Origin: Acetivibrio cellulolyticus CD2
GTDB taxonomy: Bacteria > Bacillota > Clostridia > Acetivibrionales > Acetivibrionaceae
Reading direction: 5' to 3'
DNA length: 64,000 bases
NCBI RefSeq assembly: GCF_000179595.2
Contig: NZ_JH556657.1
Coordinates: 250,669-314,668, forward strand
The notes beneath the pieces are model-generated. The model searched no databases and was not told the origin of the DNA. It saw nothing but the letters and a program-made list of their open reading frames with translations. The position numbers and the translations under genes were made by a program. This document shows, piece by piece, positions 58,001 to 64,000 of this stretch. Each line of letters opens with the position of its first letter. Position 1 is the stretch's first letter.

Positions 58001-61000
58001 TTGTTGAAGTAGGTAGTATATAATAAACCTGACCACTTGTTAAATATGCTTTCATATAGAAATTTTGTCCGATTCCACTGTCATAATCATATGTTATATA
58101 GCTATAAGCTTTATAATCATATAAATAAGCAAATGTATTAGAAGTACCTGTAGTTTCTATACTGTACATACCGGATGAAGCCGGAACAAATTTTATATAA
58201 TTACCATCTGTAACCTGAGTCACATTAAGATCTGTTCCTGCCTGTATAGCAGTTGCAGAGTTTTCCAGCAACGTAAGCTTTACTCCATATGCCCCAGTGC
58301 AGGCATAATTCTTGTCATCATAATAGTGTTTGACATAATAATAATACGTTGTATTGGCAGTCATATAATATGCAATTCTAAAATTCTTATTGTATGAGCT
58401 TATATCAGAGCTGCTGCCATAACTCGACGAATAGCCATAAAGATCTGTTGAACCTGTACTTTCAAGAGCATACGTTCCTGATACAGTAGGTGTAAATTTG
58501 AAATAATCATAATCCCCAGGATAGTTTATTTCACCTGGCAGCTCTGTATTCAGTGTCAATGCTGTAGCTTTCTCATTGCTGTTGCCATAGTCATCGTTAA
58601 GGCTACTTACTTTTACAGTGTATTCAACTCCAATTTCACTGGAATATGTCCTTAAATAATAAGTACTTCCTGCATCAAGCCATGCAGCAAGATAGAAGTT
58701 ATAATTCACTCCATTGTCATAATCATACCCCATACTTGACTTGCTACTATTAAATAGCTGTCCATAGGTATTTGCCGTCCCTGTTGATTCAACACTGTAC
58801 ATACCACTTACAGTCGGTACAAACTTCAAGTAATCTTCATCTCCGTTACATTCCTTGACTACTTTCACATCCGTACCTACCTGTATAAGTGAAGCAGAAT
58901 CAGTGTTATTTCCATGGTCATCTGGAAGTTTTGTCACCTTGATTCCATATTCACCTGTGTTTGTGTAATCCTTATCATAATAATACTTGTGATAAACTTG
59001 AATATTATAGGTCTGGTTTGCATTTAAAGAGTATGTAATCTTAAAATTCTTATCTGTTGAACTGATATCACCATTACTTTGATAATTTACTAAGTTACCA
59101 TCAACATCGGTTGTTCCTGTACTTTCTATCACATATGCTCCTGCTTCAGTAGGAGTAAATTTAAAATAGTCATAGTCCCCAGAAAAATTAATCTGACCTG
59201 TAACTTCATTGTTTACTGTCAGTGCAATAGCACTAGCTTCATCATGTCCATGATCATCAGCTAGAGGTGAAACCTTTACCTGATAAGTATCTCCTACTGT
59301 ACTTCCAAATGATCTTATATAATATGTACTATTAGCTTCGAGCCATTTATTCATATAGAAATTATTGCTTACGCCCGCATTAGAATCGCTATCGATATAA
59401 CTGTTAATGCTATTATACAAATATCCGGTAGCATTTACTGTTCCCAAGCTTTCTATGCTGTACATGCCAGCTGAAGTTGTAGTGAACTTGAAATAATCAA
59501 CATCTCCATTGCTTTCATGAACTGCCTGAAGTGAAGCTCCTATTTCCAGATCTGTAGCTGTATCATATGTATTACCGTGGTCATCAGTAAGTTTTGAAAC
59601 CTTAATGCCATATGCCCCAGTATTGCTGTAGTCCTTGTCCCAGTAGTAATAGTGCCATACCCTGATATTATATGTTTGATTTGCATTAAGAGTATATGTA
59701 ATCCTGAAATTTTTATCTGTACTGCTTATGTTGCTATTACTTGTATAACCTGTAATCTCGCCGTCAACATCAGTTGTACCGGTGCTTTCTATTACATATG
59801 GTCCTGCAACGGCAGGCGTAAATTTAAAATAGTCATAGTCCCCAGAAAAATTAATTTCACCGGAAGTCAATGTATCTAATGTTAACGCAGTAGCTGTACT
59901 TGAATCATGTCCATGATCGTCAGCAAGCAAATCCACTTTAACTTTATAAGATACGTTCACATCACCTGAAGTCCTAAAATAATAAGTTTGGCTTCCTTCA
60001 AGCCATATAGTACAAAAATAATTTGAACCCACTCCAGCATTATAATCATTATTTATACTATTTTTGTTTTTATCATAAACTTCACAGTATGTATTGCTGC
60101 TCCCTATGCTTTCAAACCCATACATTCCGGAAGTCTCAGGAACAAATTTGAAGTAGTCATAATCGCCTGACGTTTCGTTTACTGCCTGGATTTCAGCACC
60201 TGTCTCAATCGGTGTAGCTGACTCAAAAGTATTTCCATGGTCATCTGCTCCGGCAGAAATCTTAAAGCTGTAAGCACCTGTTCCTGGAGTATCCTTGTCA
60301 TTATTATTTGCATGATAAACATATAGATAATATGTTTGTCCTCCATTTAAGGCCTGGCTTATTTTAAAATTCTTATTTGTAGTGCTTATATCATATGATG
60401 TTGTTACTCCACTTATTGTTCCGGTTACATCTGTATCACCAAAGCTTTCTATAACATATGGACCACTTAAGGCAGGAACGAATCTAAAATAATCATAATC
60501 ATTCTGATAATTCACTTCACCTGAAACAATATCTCCTACTTGAATAAAAGTAGAAGTATTATTATCATTTCCATAATCATCGTTTTGCTTATACACCTTT
60601 AAGGTGTATGAAACATCAACGCTATTTGAACGTGTACCTATATAGTATGTTTTTCCAGCTTCTAAATAATGATTTAAATAGTAACTATAACCTATGCCTT
60701 CATCATAGCCGTAATCAATAGCACTTCCATTCACATCATATAATGTTACGTATGTATTCGATGTACCGCTAGACTCAAACGCGTATATACCCGATGTAGA
60801 TGGTACAAATTTTAACATGTCAACATCCTCTGTGGCTTGACCCAGAACAGTATAATCCGTATCTGCCTGAATTTGTACTGCCGAAGCAAAACTGCTTCCA
60901 TAATCATCCTCAAGGCTTGAAACAGTAATGCCATAGCTTCCTATAGCAGCAGTATCTTTATCAGCTGTCGGCTGGTATACCTGTATATAGTAAGTTTGAT

Positions 61001-61811
61001 TAGCATTTAACTGAGCTTTTATTCTGAAGTTCTTGTTTGATGTACTGATATCAGTTGATGAAGCAACTCCCTGTAAATAACCAGTCAAATCAATACTGCC
61101 TGTACTTTCAATGGTATACAAGGCAGTGGCAGATGGAATAAACTTAAAATAGTCCTGATCAGTTATATAATCAATCGTACTATTTTTTGTAGTACCCAAC
61201 TGCACACTTGTAGCTGAATTAGTATCATTATCATTATCATCAGTCATCTTTGATACCTTCAAAGTGTATTTAGTATTTAGGTTACCTGAATCAACCCTTA
61301 CATAGTAGAGTGTATTTGCTTCAAGCTTACTCTCAATATAAAAGTTGTTACCTACGCCATCATCATAATCATAAGTCAAACTGCCTTGATTCTGATTATA
61401 AAGTTGGCCCACTGTGTTTGCATTACCTGTTGTCTCAATCGAATACATTCCAGCAACAGTTGTAGTAAATTTAAAATAATCAACATCCGCTGAAACGTCT
61501 ATTACCCCCTCATATTCTGTACCGACAGCTATTTCGAAAGCTGTTGCAAAATCATTGCCATAACTATCCGGTGCAGGAGTAGTCGGAGTTGGTGAACTGA
61601 TAGGGGTAGCTTCTAGCGCAAATAATTGTGAAGACATGCCTTCTTTTTTAGTACCGTATACACTTGAGTATACAGATTCCACATCAGAAGCAGCTAAAAC
61701 CTTAGAGTTCACGCCACTAAACGGCAGATTCGGTATTGGGTTAATCATTGAAGTTATGATAATCATAGCTACAAGAATTCTTGATAAAACCCGAATTTTT
61801 GATCTGTACAT
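49077..61811 (-). CDS. Giant secreted surface protein 1 (17 PPC repeats + FN3/PKD/Ig-like), 4244 residues
   Basis: Signal peptide (to about KVLAAS, residue 43), then about 17 repeats of roughly 110 residues (about 65-1955) of the bacterial pre-peptidase C-terminal (PPC) type, with DDHGN-type starts, a DYFKFxPxxSGxYxIESTG core and xxTYYIxV. Next come FN3 domains, an Ig-like region, a PKD domain (YLWDFGDGTSS), a carboxypeptidase-regulatory-like domain and five C-terminal Ig-like repeats (order A-B-C-B-C). There is no protease domain although PPC modules are usually protease appendages, and no LPXTG, SLH or dockerin anchor. At about 460 kDa it must be a secreted or surface-bound fibre-like protein. 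It has a clear promoter and a GGAGGAG SD. Confidence 0.9.
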   Translation of the reverse strand: MYRSKIRVLSRILVAMIIITSMINPIPNLPFSGVNSKVLAASDVESVYSSVYGTKKEGMSSQLFALEATPISSPTPTTPAPDSYGNDFATAFEIAVGTEYEGVIDVSADVDYFKFTTTVAGMYSIETTGNANTVGQLYNQNQGSLTYDYDDGVGNNFYIESKLEANTLYYVRVDSGNLNTKYTLKVSKMTDDNDNDTNSATSVQLGTTKNSTIDYITDQDYFKFIPSATALYTIESTGSIDLTGYLQGVASSTDISTSNKNFRIKAQLNANQTYYIQVYQPTADKDTAAIGSYGITVSSLEDDYGSSFASAVQIQADTDYTVLGQATEDVDMLKFVPSTSGIYAFESSGTSNTYVTLYDVNGSAIDYGYDEGIGYSYYLNHYLEAGKTYYIGTRSNSVDVSYTLKVYKQNDDYGNDNNTSTFIQVGDIVSGEVNYQNDYDYFRFVPALSGPYVIESFGDTDVTGTISGVTTSYDISTTNKNFKISQALNGGQTYYLYVYHANNNDKDTPGTGAYSFKISAGADDHGNTFESATPIETGAEIQAVNETSGDYDYFKFVPETSGMYGFESIGSSNTYCEVYDKNKNSINNDYNAGVGSNYFCTIWLEGSQTYYFRTSGDVNVSYKVKVDLLADDHGHDSSTATALTLDTLTSGEINFSGDYDYFKFTPAVAGPYVIESTGTTDVDGEITGYTSNSNISSTDKNFRITYTLNANQTYNIRVWHYYYWDKDYSNTGAYGIKVSKLTDDHGNTYDTATDLEIGASLQAVHESNGDVDYFKFTTTSAGMYSIESLGTVNATGYLYNSINSYIDSDSNAGVSNNFYMNKWLEANSTYYIRSFGSTVGDTYQVKVSPLADDHGHDEASAIALTVNNEVTGQINFSGDYDYFKFTPTEAGAYVIESTGTTDVDGNLVNYQSNGDISSTDKNFKITYSLNANQTYNIQVYHKYYYDKDYTNTGEYGIKVTKLPDDHGNNTDSASLIQVGTDVKVVKECNGDEDYLKFVPTVSGMYSVESTGTANTYGQLFNSSKSSMGYDYDNGVNYNFYLAAWLDAGSTYYLRTYSSEIGVEYTVKVSSLNDDYGNSNEKATALTLNTELPGEINYPGDYDYFKFTPTVSGTYALESTGSTDLYGYSSSYGSSSDISSYNKNFRIAYYMTANTTYYYYVKHYYDDKNYACTGAYGVKLTLLENSATAIQAGTDLNVTQVTDGNYIKFVPASSGMYSIETTGTSNTFAYLYDYKAYSYITYDYDSGIGQNFYMKAYLTSGQVYYILPTSTNSQPYTVKVTALTDDHGYNNSTATIITDGNEINGAVDFAGDYDYFKFVPTSSGPYAIESTGSTDVDGEITNYLSNNDIDASNKNFRLAYTMNANQTYYIKVWHHNSDKDYTPNTGDYGIKVTKLTDEFSDSINTANSVDIQKLITTGIESANDYDYVKFVPIETGSYTIQSYGNLDVYGYLYNSSKQGLVGDNNSAGDSVNFKITYNLEANATYYLRIYANSNKVGQYSIAIFPGSDDHRNEINNASLVQVGVDAAGIFNYTGDVDCFRFSPTADGVYNIKSTGSLDTYCEIYDSIGNMLGSSDNTSEEDLNFSITQSLLANRTCYIVVKNQNTTNGTGSYTLKVTNTGLNTGDDFGNSFDTAGALTIGAEQTGNIDYASDIDFFKFTASTSGTYTIESTGSNNLIGYVYDQSKALVAYDNDSGVSTNFYLPVYIEAGMTYYAKVIHSSGSATGNYGIKVTSVTDDHRNINANGTVLSIGSNIASSINYKGDIDVFKYLPTANGPVVFSLTGNGDIRLKVFNQNGILIYSDSRTNSSVANLSVPIYLTAGQYYYFKVNHKDYIDVDTAGTGNYSVKLSAGSDDHGNGFDNSTLVTANVVVSGNIESFGDADMFEFVPTATSIYTITTTGTSDTVGYLYDDTMALRISDDNSGVDNNFFIASTLTAGKTYYVKVANTSATGTGSYSFVVAADSIAPSAPEHVGIASKSGLSAALQWSAATDNVGVVGYNIYRGGTKIGTTSQLTYTDTVTAAGVYIYTIKAYDSTGNESANSSQIVFDCEKPAVPAGLKASNNTVTTIDLSWSASNDGTGTGIQSYNLYRDGVKIKTVLATSYNDTSLVPNTSYSYQVTAVDNSGNESALSSAIAGKTLADTTAPSVPANLSVSSKTGTSITLAWLASTDDYKVEGYQIFRNGTLVGTTAGLTYKDKVLTTGTSYSYVVKAYDKANNISNASNSVSAIPLKPQILSVEPVAGTTVGGNTSRWFHVYFANSNNLAGTKGKFEYSVDGITWSDFGSTVYGPYTSGSSAYLYCRLDFTSLSSGTYKVRYTVTDEEGSFDKIEAAYQLDRTSPNAPGSLNASGVAGKIDLSWDIPVNNDVHHYVVYRSLTSSGTYNSIATINGAANNYYSDSNVTNGTTYYYKVTAVDTFSQESAYSNTASAIPQVDSIIPTVLGIEPLNQTVLGPNAYITVRSQDNIAVSSIKLQYSTNGTTWNDIATQNSTANAYFNWSTAPLNGNVSVRAIVYDKSGNASNGTPVRNYVIDTQGPDKVTGLAFTAHSTYVVLKWSDVAAQDFSYFMVEKKKDDGTFENVGTTSTTLGMNVLNLVPGKSYVFRVVAYDKFGNRGTVSDELTALTLSDTTAPWITGMGPSPSSFTGKISLWASASDNSNVASVKFQVSNNLTSWTDITTVTNTNYNANFTARYDYDVSGLAAGKIYIRPVAVDAAGLTSNTTGSFTYAEYVVDHTGPAAPSGIYVEPEAGLITLKWQENTETDLKSYKVYRSENVVGPFEMTAQDIDSLGYRDRSVDQTKTYYYQISAVDIAGNEGPKSATISAKATADTEAPKIAGIWPNSGKTLSANPQISVVAYDNYKLANLKVEIKKASDEAGTWTTVLNKALSTYNENVTFTLDTSALFETTYIIRATATDEAGNVSEIKNVSYDFNLTPPTKPAVTAKAGGWKVDLTWERAAEPDLAGYRIYRSTTSGGTYQMIKEINADSYSDTSVTPGIAYYYVVDSIDTFRNTNRSAESYAIPTSEDSIAPVAVAGEEQITTTNLPVYFDGTLSKDNNRIAEYLWDFGDGTSSIQSQPSHIYAAAGVYTVKLTVKDPAGNANSATTTVTVKPATQVGVVEVKVIDNATGSPLGAASVVVEYADGTRYNTTTNGAGFVNVTVPAGDCKVYAYKTDYKPNYIAAKSVIGTKSTVTVGLESGQLVVGELTVNRMTLDQIKDAGIDVTAPENNWVYKFEVHLAFQNRPLPVQTIMVNGNGGLLGGSGGGFYISGGGSGGGGYYAYPKAIPVPNHPEIRPTIAYLVIPGEARFLKEFFEVQLALENTADPVFVIEQSKAVLTLPDGLALATTREGQSLEVDIGDFKGGEKKEVKWIIRGDKKGMYTLQADFTGILQPFGEEVSATFKNKEAFRVWGDDALKLHIYAQDKVDKGYPYDVRFELENVSDIPVYYPAIELLENGKQNYFYAPNQELVKSVETLKAGEKLVKTYTLVPSITGDLVLNASYVLKTGGNATIESFIHPMSVPENMLNVAPKLTETQNGNVVTLSWGAVAGATGYKIYSVRKDLNMAKAPGELIATLPAGTLTYNITETSGTKDYIVTTLSASGEKMRHAIKWPDVGDPAPAVITVNPNTIEVNKNTELWITVNNNGFPVSDGTVDVGSYYTGVKLDSNGQAKVFVNPTQANDFTVTAYDAAHNKLVDTLVKVVNALKPTIGYLESPKANQSVTGIVNVKGWFIDQNGVSKVEVMVDGNVVGEAVYGDLRADVLAAYPDYNNANAGFHYALDTSKLSEGIHTLSIYETSKTNDQTLLKTVSVNVELKSIGRIDSPKASRTCNGKVEVKGWFLDQSGVTNVDVFVDGVFSGTAVYGGSRPDVKTVYPNYNNSANSGFQYVLDTTTLSTGTHSVKVCGTGNSGTITTIGTVSITVLPTIGRIDSPKANATISGTVTFRGWILDPNGVSKVEVLIDNALVGTATYGDLRPDVELVYPLYKNANSGFHYELDTSKLSEGIHTLSIYETSKTNDQTLLKTVSVNVELKSIGRIDSPKASRTCNGKVEVKGWFLDQSGVTNVDVFVDGVFSGTAVYGGSRSDVKTVYPNYNNSANSGFQYVLDTTTLSKGTHSVKVCGTGNSGTITTIGTVSITVLPTIGRIDSPKANATVSGTVTLRGWILDPNGVSKVEVLVDNVLVGTATYGDSRPDVELVYPLYNNENSGFHYTLDTSKISEGKHTITIREISNKVDNAMLIKNVDITVSKLP
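49083..50720 (-). repeat. C-terminal Ig-like repeat array (giant 1)
   Basis: Five Ig-like repeats of about 100 residues in order A-B-C-B-C; the B-C pair is a tandem ~650-bp repeat (markers at 49684 and 50335). Nearly identical to the array at 41332-42970. Confidence 0.9.
55930..61600 (-). repeat. PPC-type repeat array, alternating A/B units
   Basis: About 17 tandem units of roughly 330 bp. From units 1 to 12, odd ones carry a YDYDxGVxxNFY motif and even ones STDKNFRI plus NANQTYxIxVxH...DKD. Unit 11 lacks the usual DDHGN start. Units 13-17 are more divergent. Confidence 0.88.
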
Positions 61812-61897
61812 ATTCTCCTCCTTTTAAATCTTCTATTTTTTGAATCTATATTAATGATATTCCTTATTAGGAAATATCTTATTTTCATTATGCGAAA

Positions 61898-61926
61898 ATT
61901 ATATCAAAGTGACTTGTGCATTTCAA
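61898..61926 (-). promoter_or_regulatory. Sigma-A promoter of giant protein 1
   Basis: Minus-strand -35 TTGAAA (61921-61926), 17-bp spacer, -10 TATAAT (61898-61903), 87 bp before the ATG. An imperfect palindrome (GATATTTCC...GGAATATC, about 61855-61878) lies in the 5' untranslated part. Confidence 0.7.
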
Positions 61927-61978
61927 TAGGACTGAGGAAGGTCATATGTTTCGTACTTCATACAATCTTCATAAAATG

Positions 61979-62016
61979 AAAAAAGGTCACACCAGCCGAA
62001 ACTGTGTGACCTTTTT
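61979..62016. terminator. Bidirectional terminator after glycosylphosphotransferase 2
   Basis: AAAAAGGTCACAC and GTGTGACCTTTTT pair over an 11-nt loop with T-tracts on both strands. It ends the minus-strand gene at 62070 and insulates giant gene 1. Confidence 0.9.
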
Positions 62017-62069
62017 ATTAATCAAAGCTAATGTATTTACTTGGAATCGTGCCATCTAACCACACTTTA

Positions 62070-63464
62070 TTAATAGGCATCTCCTTTTTTTAGTACAACC
62101 AAAATAGTCTTGAGAATTATCTTGATATCGAGCCATAAGGACCACTCATCTATATACTGAGTATCCAAGCTTACCACCTTTTCAAAATCAGTTATGTTAC
62201 TTCTGCCGCTTACCTGCCACATACCAGTAAGTCCAGGCTTAAAGCTTATTCTTCTCCTATGATAGTTTTTATAATGGCTTACTTCATCGACCGTTGGAGG
62301 ACGGGTTCCAACAAGGCTCATATCTCCCTTTAAAACATTTATAAATTGAGGTAATTCGTCAAGGCTTGTCTTCCTTAAAAACTTTCCGATCGGTGTAATC
62401 CTTGGATCGGATTTCATTTTAAACATCAAACCTCCACTTACCTCATTTTTTTTCATAAGCTCTTTTTTACGCTCTTCTGCATCAGCATACATTGTTCGGA
62501 ATTTATAGATTTTAAAAATTCTTCCGTTTAATCCAACTCTATCCTGACTAAACAAGGCAGGTCCCGGATCTGAAAGCTTTATCGCAGGAACAATGAAAAG
62601 CGAAGCAATACCAGTAATAGTAAGACCTACTAAAGCCCCCACAATATCTATAAGTCTCTTAAAAGCAAGCTCAAAACTGTTGAGGCTCACAGAATGAAAT
62701 ACAATAATTGGTAATGTGCCTATATATGACATATAAGTTTTCGCAATTCTTAAATCATAGAGGTCAACAATCATCTTAACTGTGACTCCCATCTCCTCAC
62801 ATAAACGAACATACTTTCCAAATTCACCGGCATATCCTCTAGGTAGAGTAAATATGACTTCATCAACAGCATTAGCTTTCAAAATATTTTCTAAATCATC
62901 AATATATCCCAATGCCCTTTTACTTTTAAACGGCGTGCTTCCGTGAATACTGATATATCCAATAACGTTAATTTTCAAACTTGTTTTTTTTACATAATAT
63001 GCATACTCTAAAGCTCTATCCGGAACTCCTGCAAAAACTACATTTTTGGCATTGCTGCTTCGATACTTATTAACCCAAAAAATATATATTAACCTCTCGG
63101 TAATAGACATTATGACACTTGTTATTACAAAACTCACAAACATTGTTCGGCTGATTAGTGTTTCTTTTATAAAGAACATAATAAACGTTAGAAACATACT
63201 AGAGATCAATGTTGAAAAAAGAACATTTCGAATAATTCTGTCATTGTAGTTAAAGGTGGTTTTATTATACATTCCCATAATAAGCATAATAGAAATCCAA
63301 ATAGGTATATAAATAATAGGAACCCATATAAATTCCATAATACCATGCAGTACCTTTAAATTCGAAGCTATCAAGTAAGCTATTACATACGATAAAACTA
63401 AAAATACTATGTCGAGTATACACTGGCCTATATTAGCATAGGCTAGTCGGTTTGATTTGTGCAT
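62070..63464 (-). CDS. Polyprenyl glycosylphosphotransferase, second paralogue
   Basis: A 464-residue paralogue of the enzyme at 25132, with the same layout: four membrane segments, a middle domain, one more segment and the transferase (DPGPALFSQDRVG, KIYKFRTM, LRKTSLDELPQ, GDMSLVGTRPP, KPGLTGMWQVSGRS). It ends KKGDAY, close to KKDGAY of the paralogue. The ATG at 63464 (MHKSNRLAY) matches the paralogue's start MHKLNKQAY and has a GGGGGAG site; the frame open to 63590 adds an unrelated tail. It initiates a lipid-linked surface glycan, perhaps one attached to or displayed with the giant proteins (inference). Confidence 0.95.
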   Translation of the reverse strand: MHKSNRLAYANIGQCILDIVFLVLSYVIAYLIASNLKVLHGIMEFIWVPIIYIPIWISIMLIMGMYNKTTFNYNDRIIRNVLFSTLISSMFLTFIMFFIKETLISRTMFVSFVITSVIMSITERLIYIFWVNKYRSSNAKNVVFAGVPDRALEYAYYVKKTSLKINVIGYISIHGSTPFKSKRALGYIDDLENILKANAVDEVIFTLPRGYAGEFGKYVRLCEEMGVTVKMIVDLYDLRIAKTYMSYIGTLPIIVFHSVSLNSFELAFKRLIDIVGALVGLTITGIASLFIVPAIKLSDPGPALFSQDRVGLNGRIFKIYKFRTMYADAEERKKELMKKNEVSGGLMFKMKSDPRITPIGKFLRKTSLDELPQFINVLKGDMSLVGTRPPTVDEVSHYKNYHRRRISFKPGLTGMWQVSGRSNITDFEKVVSLDTQYIDEWSLWLDIKIILKTILVVLKKGDAY

Positions 63465-63539
63465 CTTTCTCCCCCAATCAAAATAAATAAAATTGTATAT
63501 ATTGTATAGCGCCGGGTCACTCAAGCCCTTTAATTTGAT

Positions 63540-63568
63540 ATAATACCAAATTATCACACAAAAAGCAA
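63540..63568 (-). promoter_or_regulatory. Candidate promoter of glycosylphosphotransferase 2
   Basis: Minus-strand -35 TTGCTT (63563-63568), 17-bp spacer, -10 TATTAT (63540-63545), about 75 bp before the ATG at 63464. The rest of the 63465-63756 gap shows nothing firm. Confidence 0.4.
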
Positions 63569-63756
63569 CTCGTTTCTCTGTAGTAAACATAAAGTTAATG
63601 TAAAATTTCAGTAAAATTTAGAGAATCATGTATAACATTAACCTTTGTTCTGCTATTAAGATATCTAGTGCTGTATTGAACTAGTTAATTATATTCTCTT
63701 TATATTTTTTCTAAAACCCTATTTGTGCATCCGCCCGTACATTTATCTTGTAAATT

Positions 63757-63999
63757 TTATCTACCCAGCATTGACTTAATCTTCATTTTATAGGGCAGTC
63801 TATTCTTTATTTTTATTAAAATCAATTTAAAGCCCTTATCTTTTTTAAACCACATTTCGACCGCATCATATCCCTTTTCCCGATATAATTCCAATAAATT
63901 ATACCGTTTCTCGCTTCTGCGGATTGGAGCTTTCAACTGACCATTTTTTCTTGCTGCACATTCAAATTTTGAAACTGACAGTTGCATATCACTTGCATA
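63757..63999 (-). CDS. 3' end of an unidentified gene, cut by the window edge
   Basis: The frame is open through the right edge (YASDMQLSVSKFE...), so the visible 80 codons are the C-terminus of a longer protein. The pattern NGQLKAPIRRSEKR followed by LYREKGYDAV and a Lys-rich tail resembles the end of coenzyme F420 hydrogenase beta-subunit-like proteins found in polysaccharide loci. The match is from memory and weak. An internal ATG at 63987 should not be taken as the start. Confidence 0.45.
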   Translation of the reverse strand, partial: YASDMQLSVSKFECAARKNGQLKAPIRRSEKRYNLLELYREKGYDAVEMWFKKDKGFKLILIKIKNRLPYKMKIKSMLGR

Positions 64000-64000
64000 T

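Noticed and set aside
63465-63590. N-terminal extension of glycosylphosphotransferase 2
   Set aside because: The paralogue starts at the equivalent of 63464, where a strong SD lies; the extension overlaps the promoter candidate.

Overview
The window is AT-rich DNA from an anaerobic, endospore-forming Firmicute, most likely a clostridium of the Ruminiclostridium/Acetivibrio/Pseudobacteroides group. The basis is spoIIP, the block recJ-apt-rel-dtd-MBL-hemZ, a T-box in front of hisS-aspS, rpsU-yqeY, strong purine-rich ribosome binding sites, and a fused 2-hydroxyacyl-CoA dehydratase activase. The species cannot be fixed from this sequence alone. Nearly all genes lie on the minus strand. I found no rRNA, tRNA or CRISPR array.

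1-25 kb is core genome: spoIIP, a small Cys-pair protein, a 1433-residue activase/dehydratase fusion, signal peptidase I (apparently with an ACG start), the T-box-controlled hisS-aspS operon, a run of seven genes from recJ down to a 3D-domain wall protein, rpsU-yqeY, and a SWIM-SNF2 helicase.

25-31 kb holds a polyprenyl glycosylphosphotransferase and a VanZ-like gene. They converge on one perfect 38-nt palindrome that encodes the same last six residues in both proteins. A chemoreceptor follows, then a MarR/MFS drug-efflux pair with readable promoters and operator-like palindromes.

31-36 kb is accessory DNA. It has four Rpn/PD-(D/E)XK nuclease copies (two intact, two broken) with a variable 12-bp tandem repeat, a small two-gene unit with a retropepsin-like protease, and a decayed IS66 element.

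36-39.5 kb carries an RHS core joined to two peptidoglycan-binding-like repeats and a phage-type lysozyme domain. A lipoprotein starts 9 bp downstream. This looks like a wall-targeting polymorphic toxin with a candidate immunity lipoprotein. The 5' part of the RHS gene is missing and is replaced by a second IS66 tnpB fragment.

39.5-64 kb has a lone rfbB and two giant tandem secreted proteins of 2373 and 4244 residues. Both share a C-terminal half of FN3, PKD and Ig-like repeats; the larger adds about 17 PPC-type repeats at the N-terminus. Each is followed by a differently decayed copy of one more terminal Ig-like repeat and by a matching terminator. A second glycosylphosphotransferase and the end of an unidentified gene close the window. 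Together 25-27 kb and 39-64 kb look like a cell-surface locus making a glycan and very long exported beta-repeat proteins.
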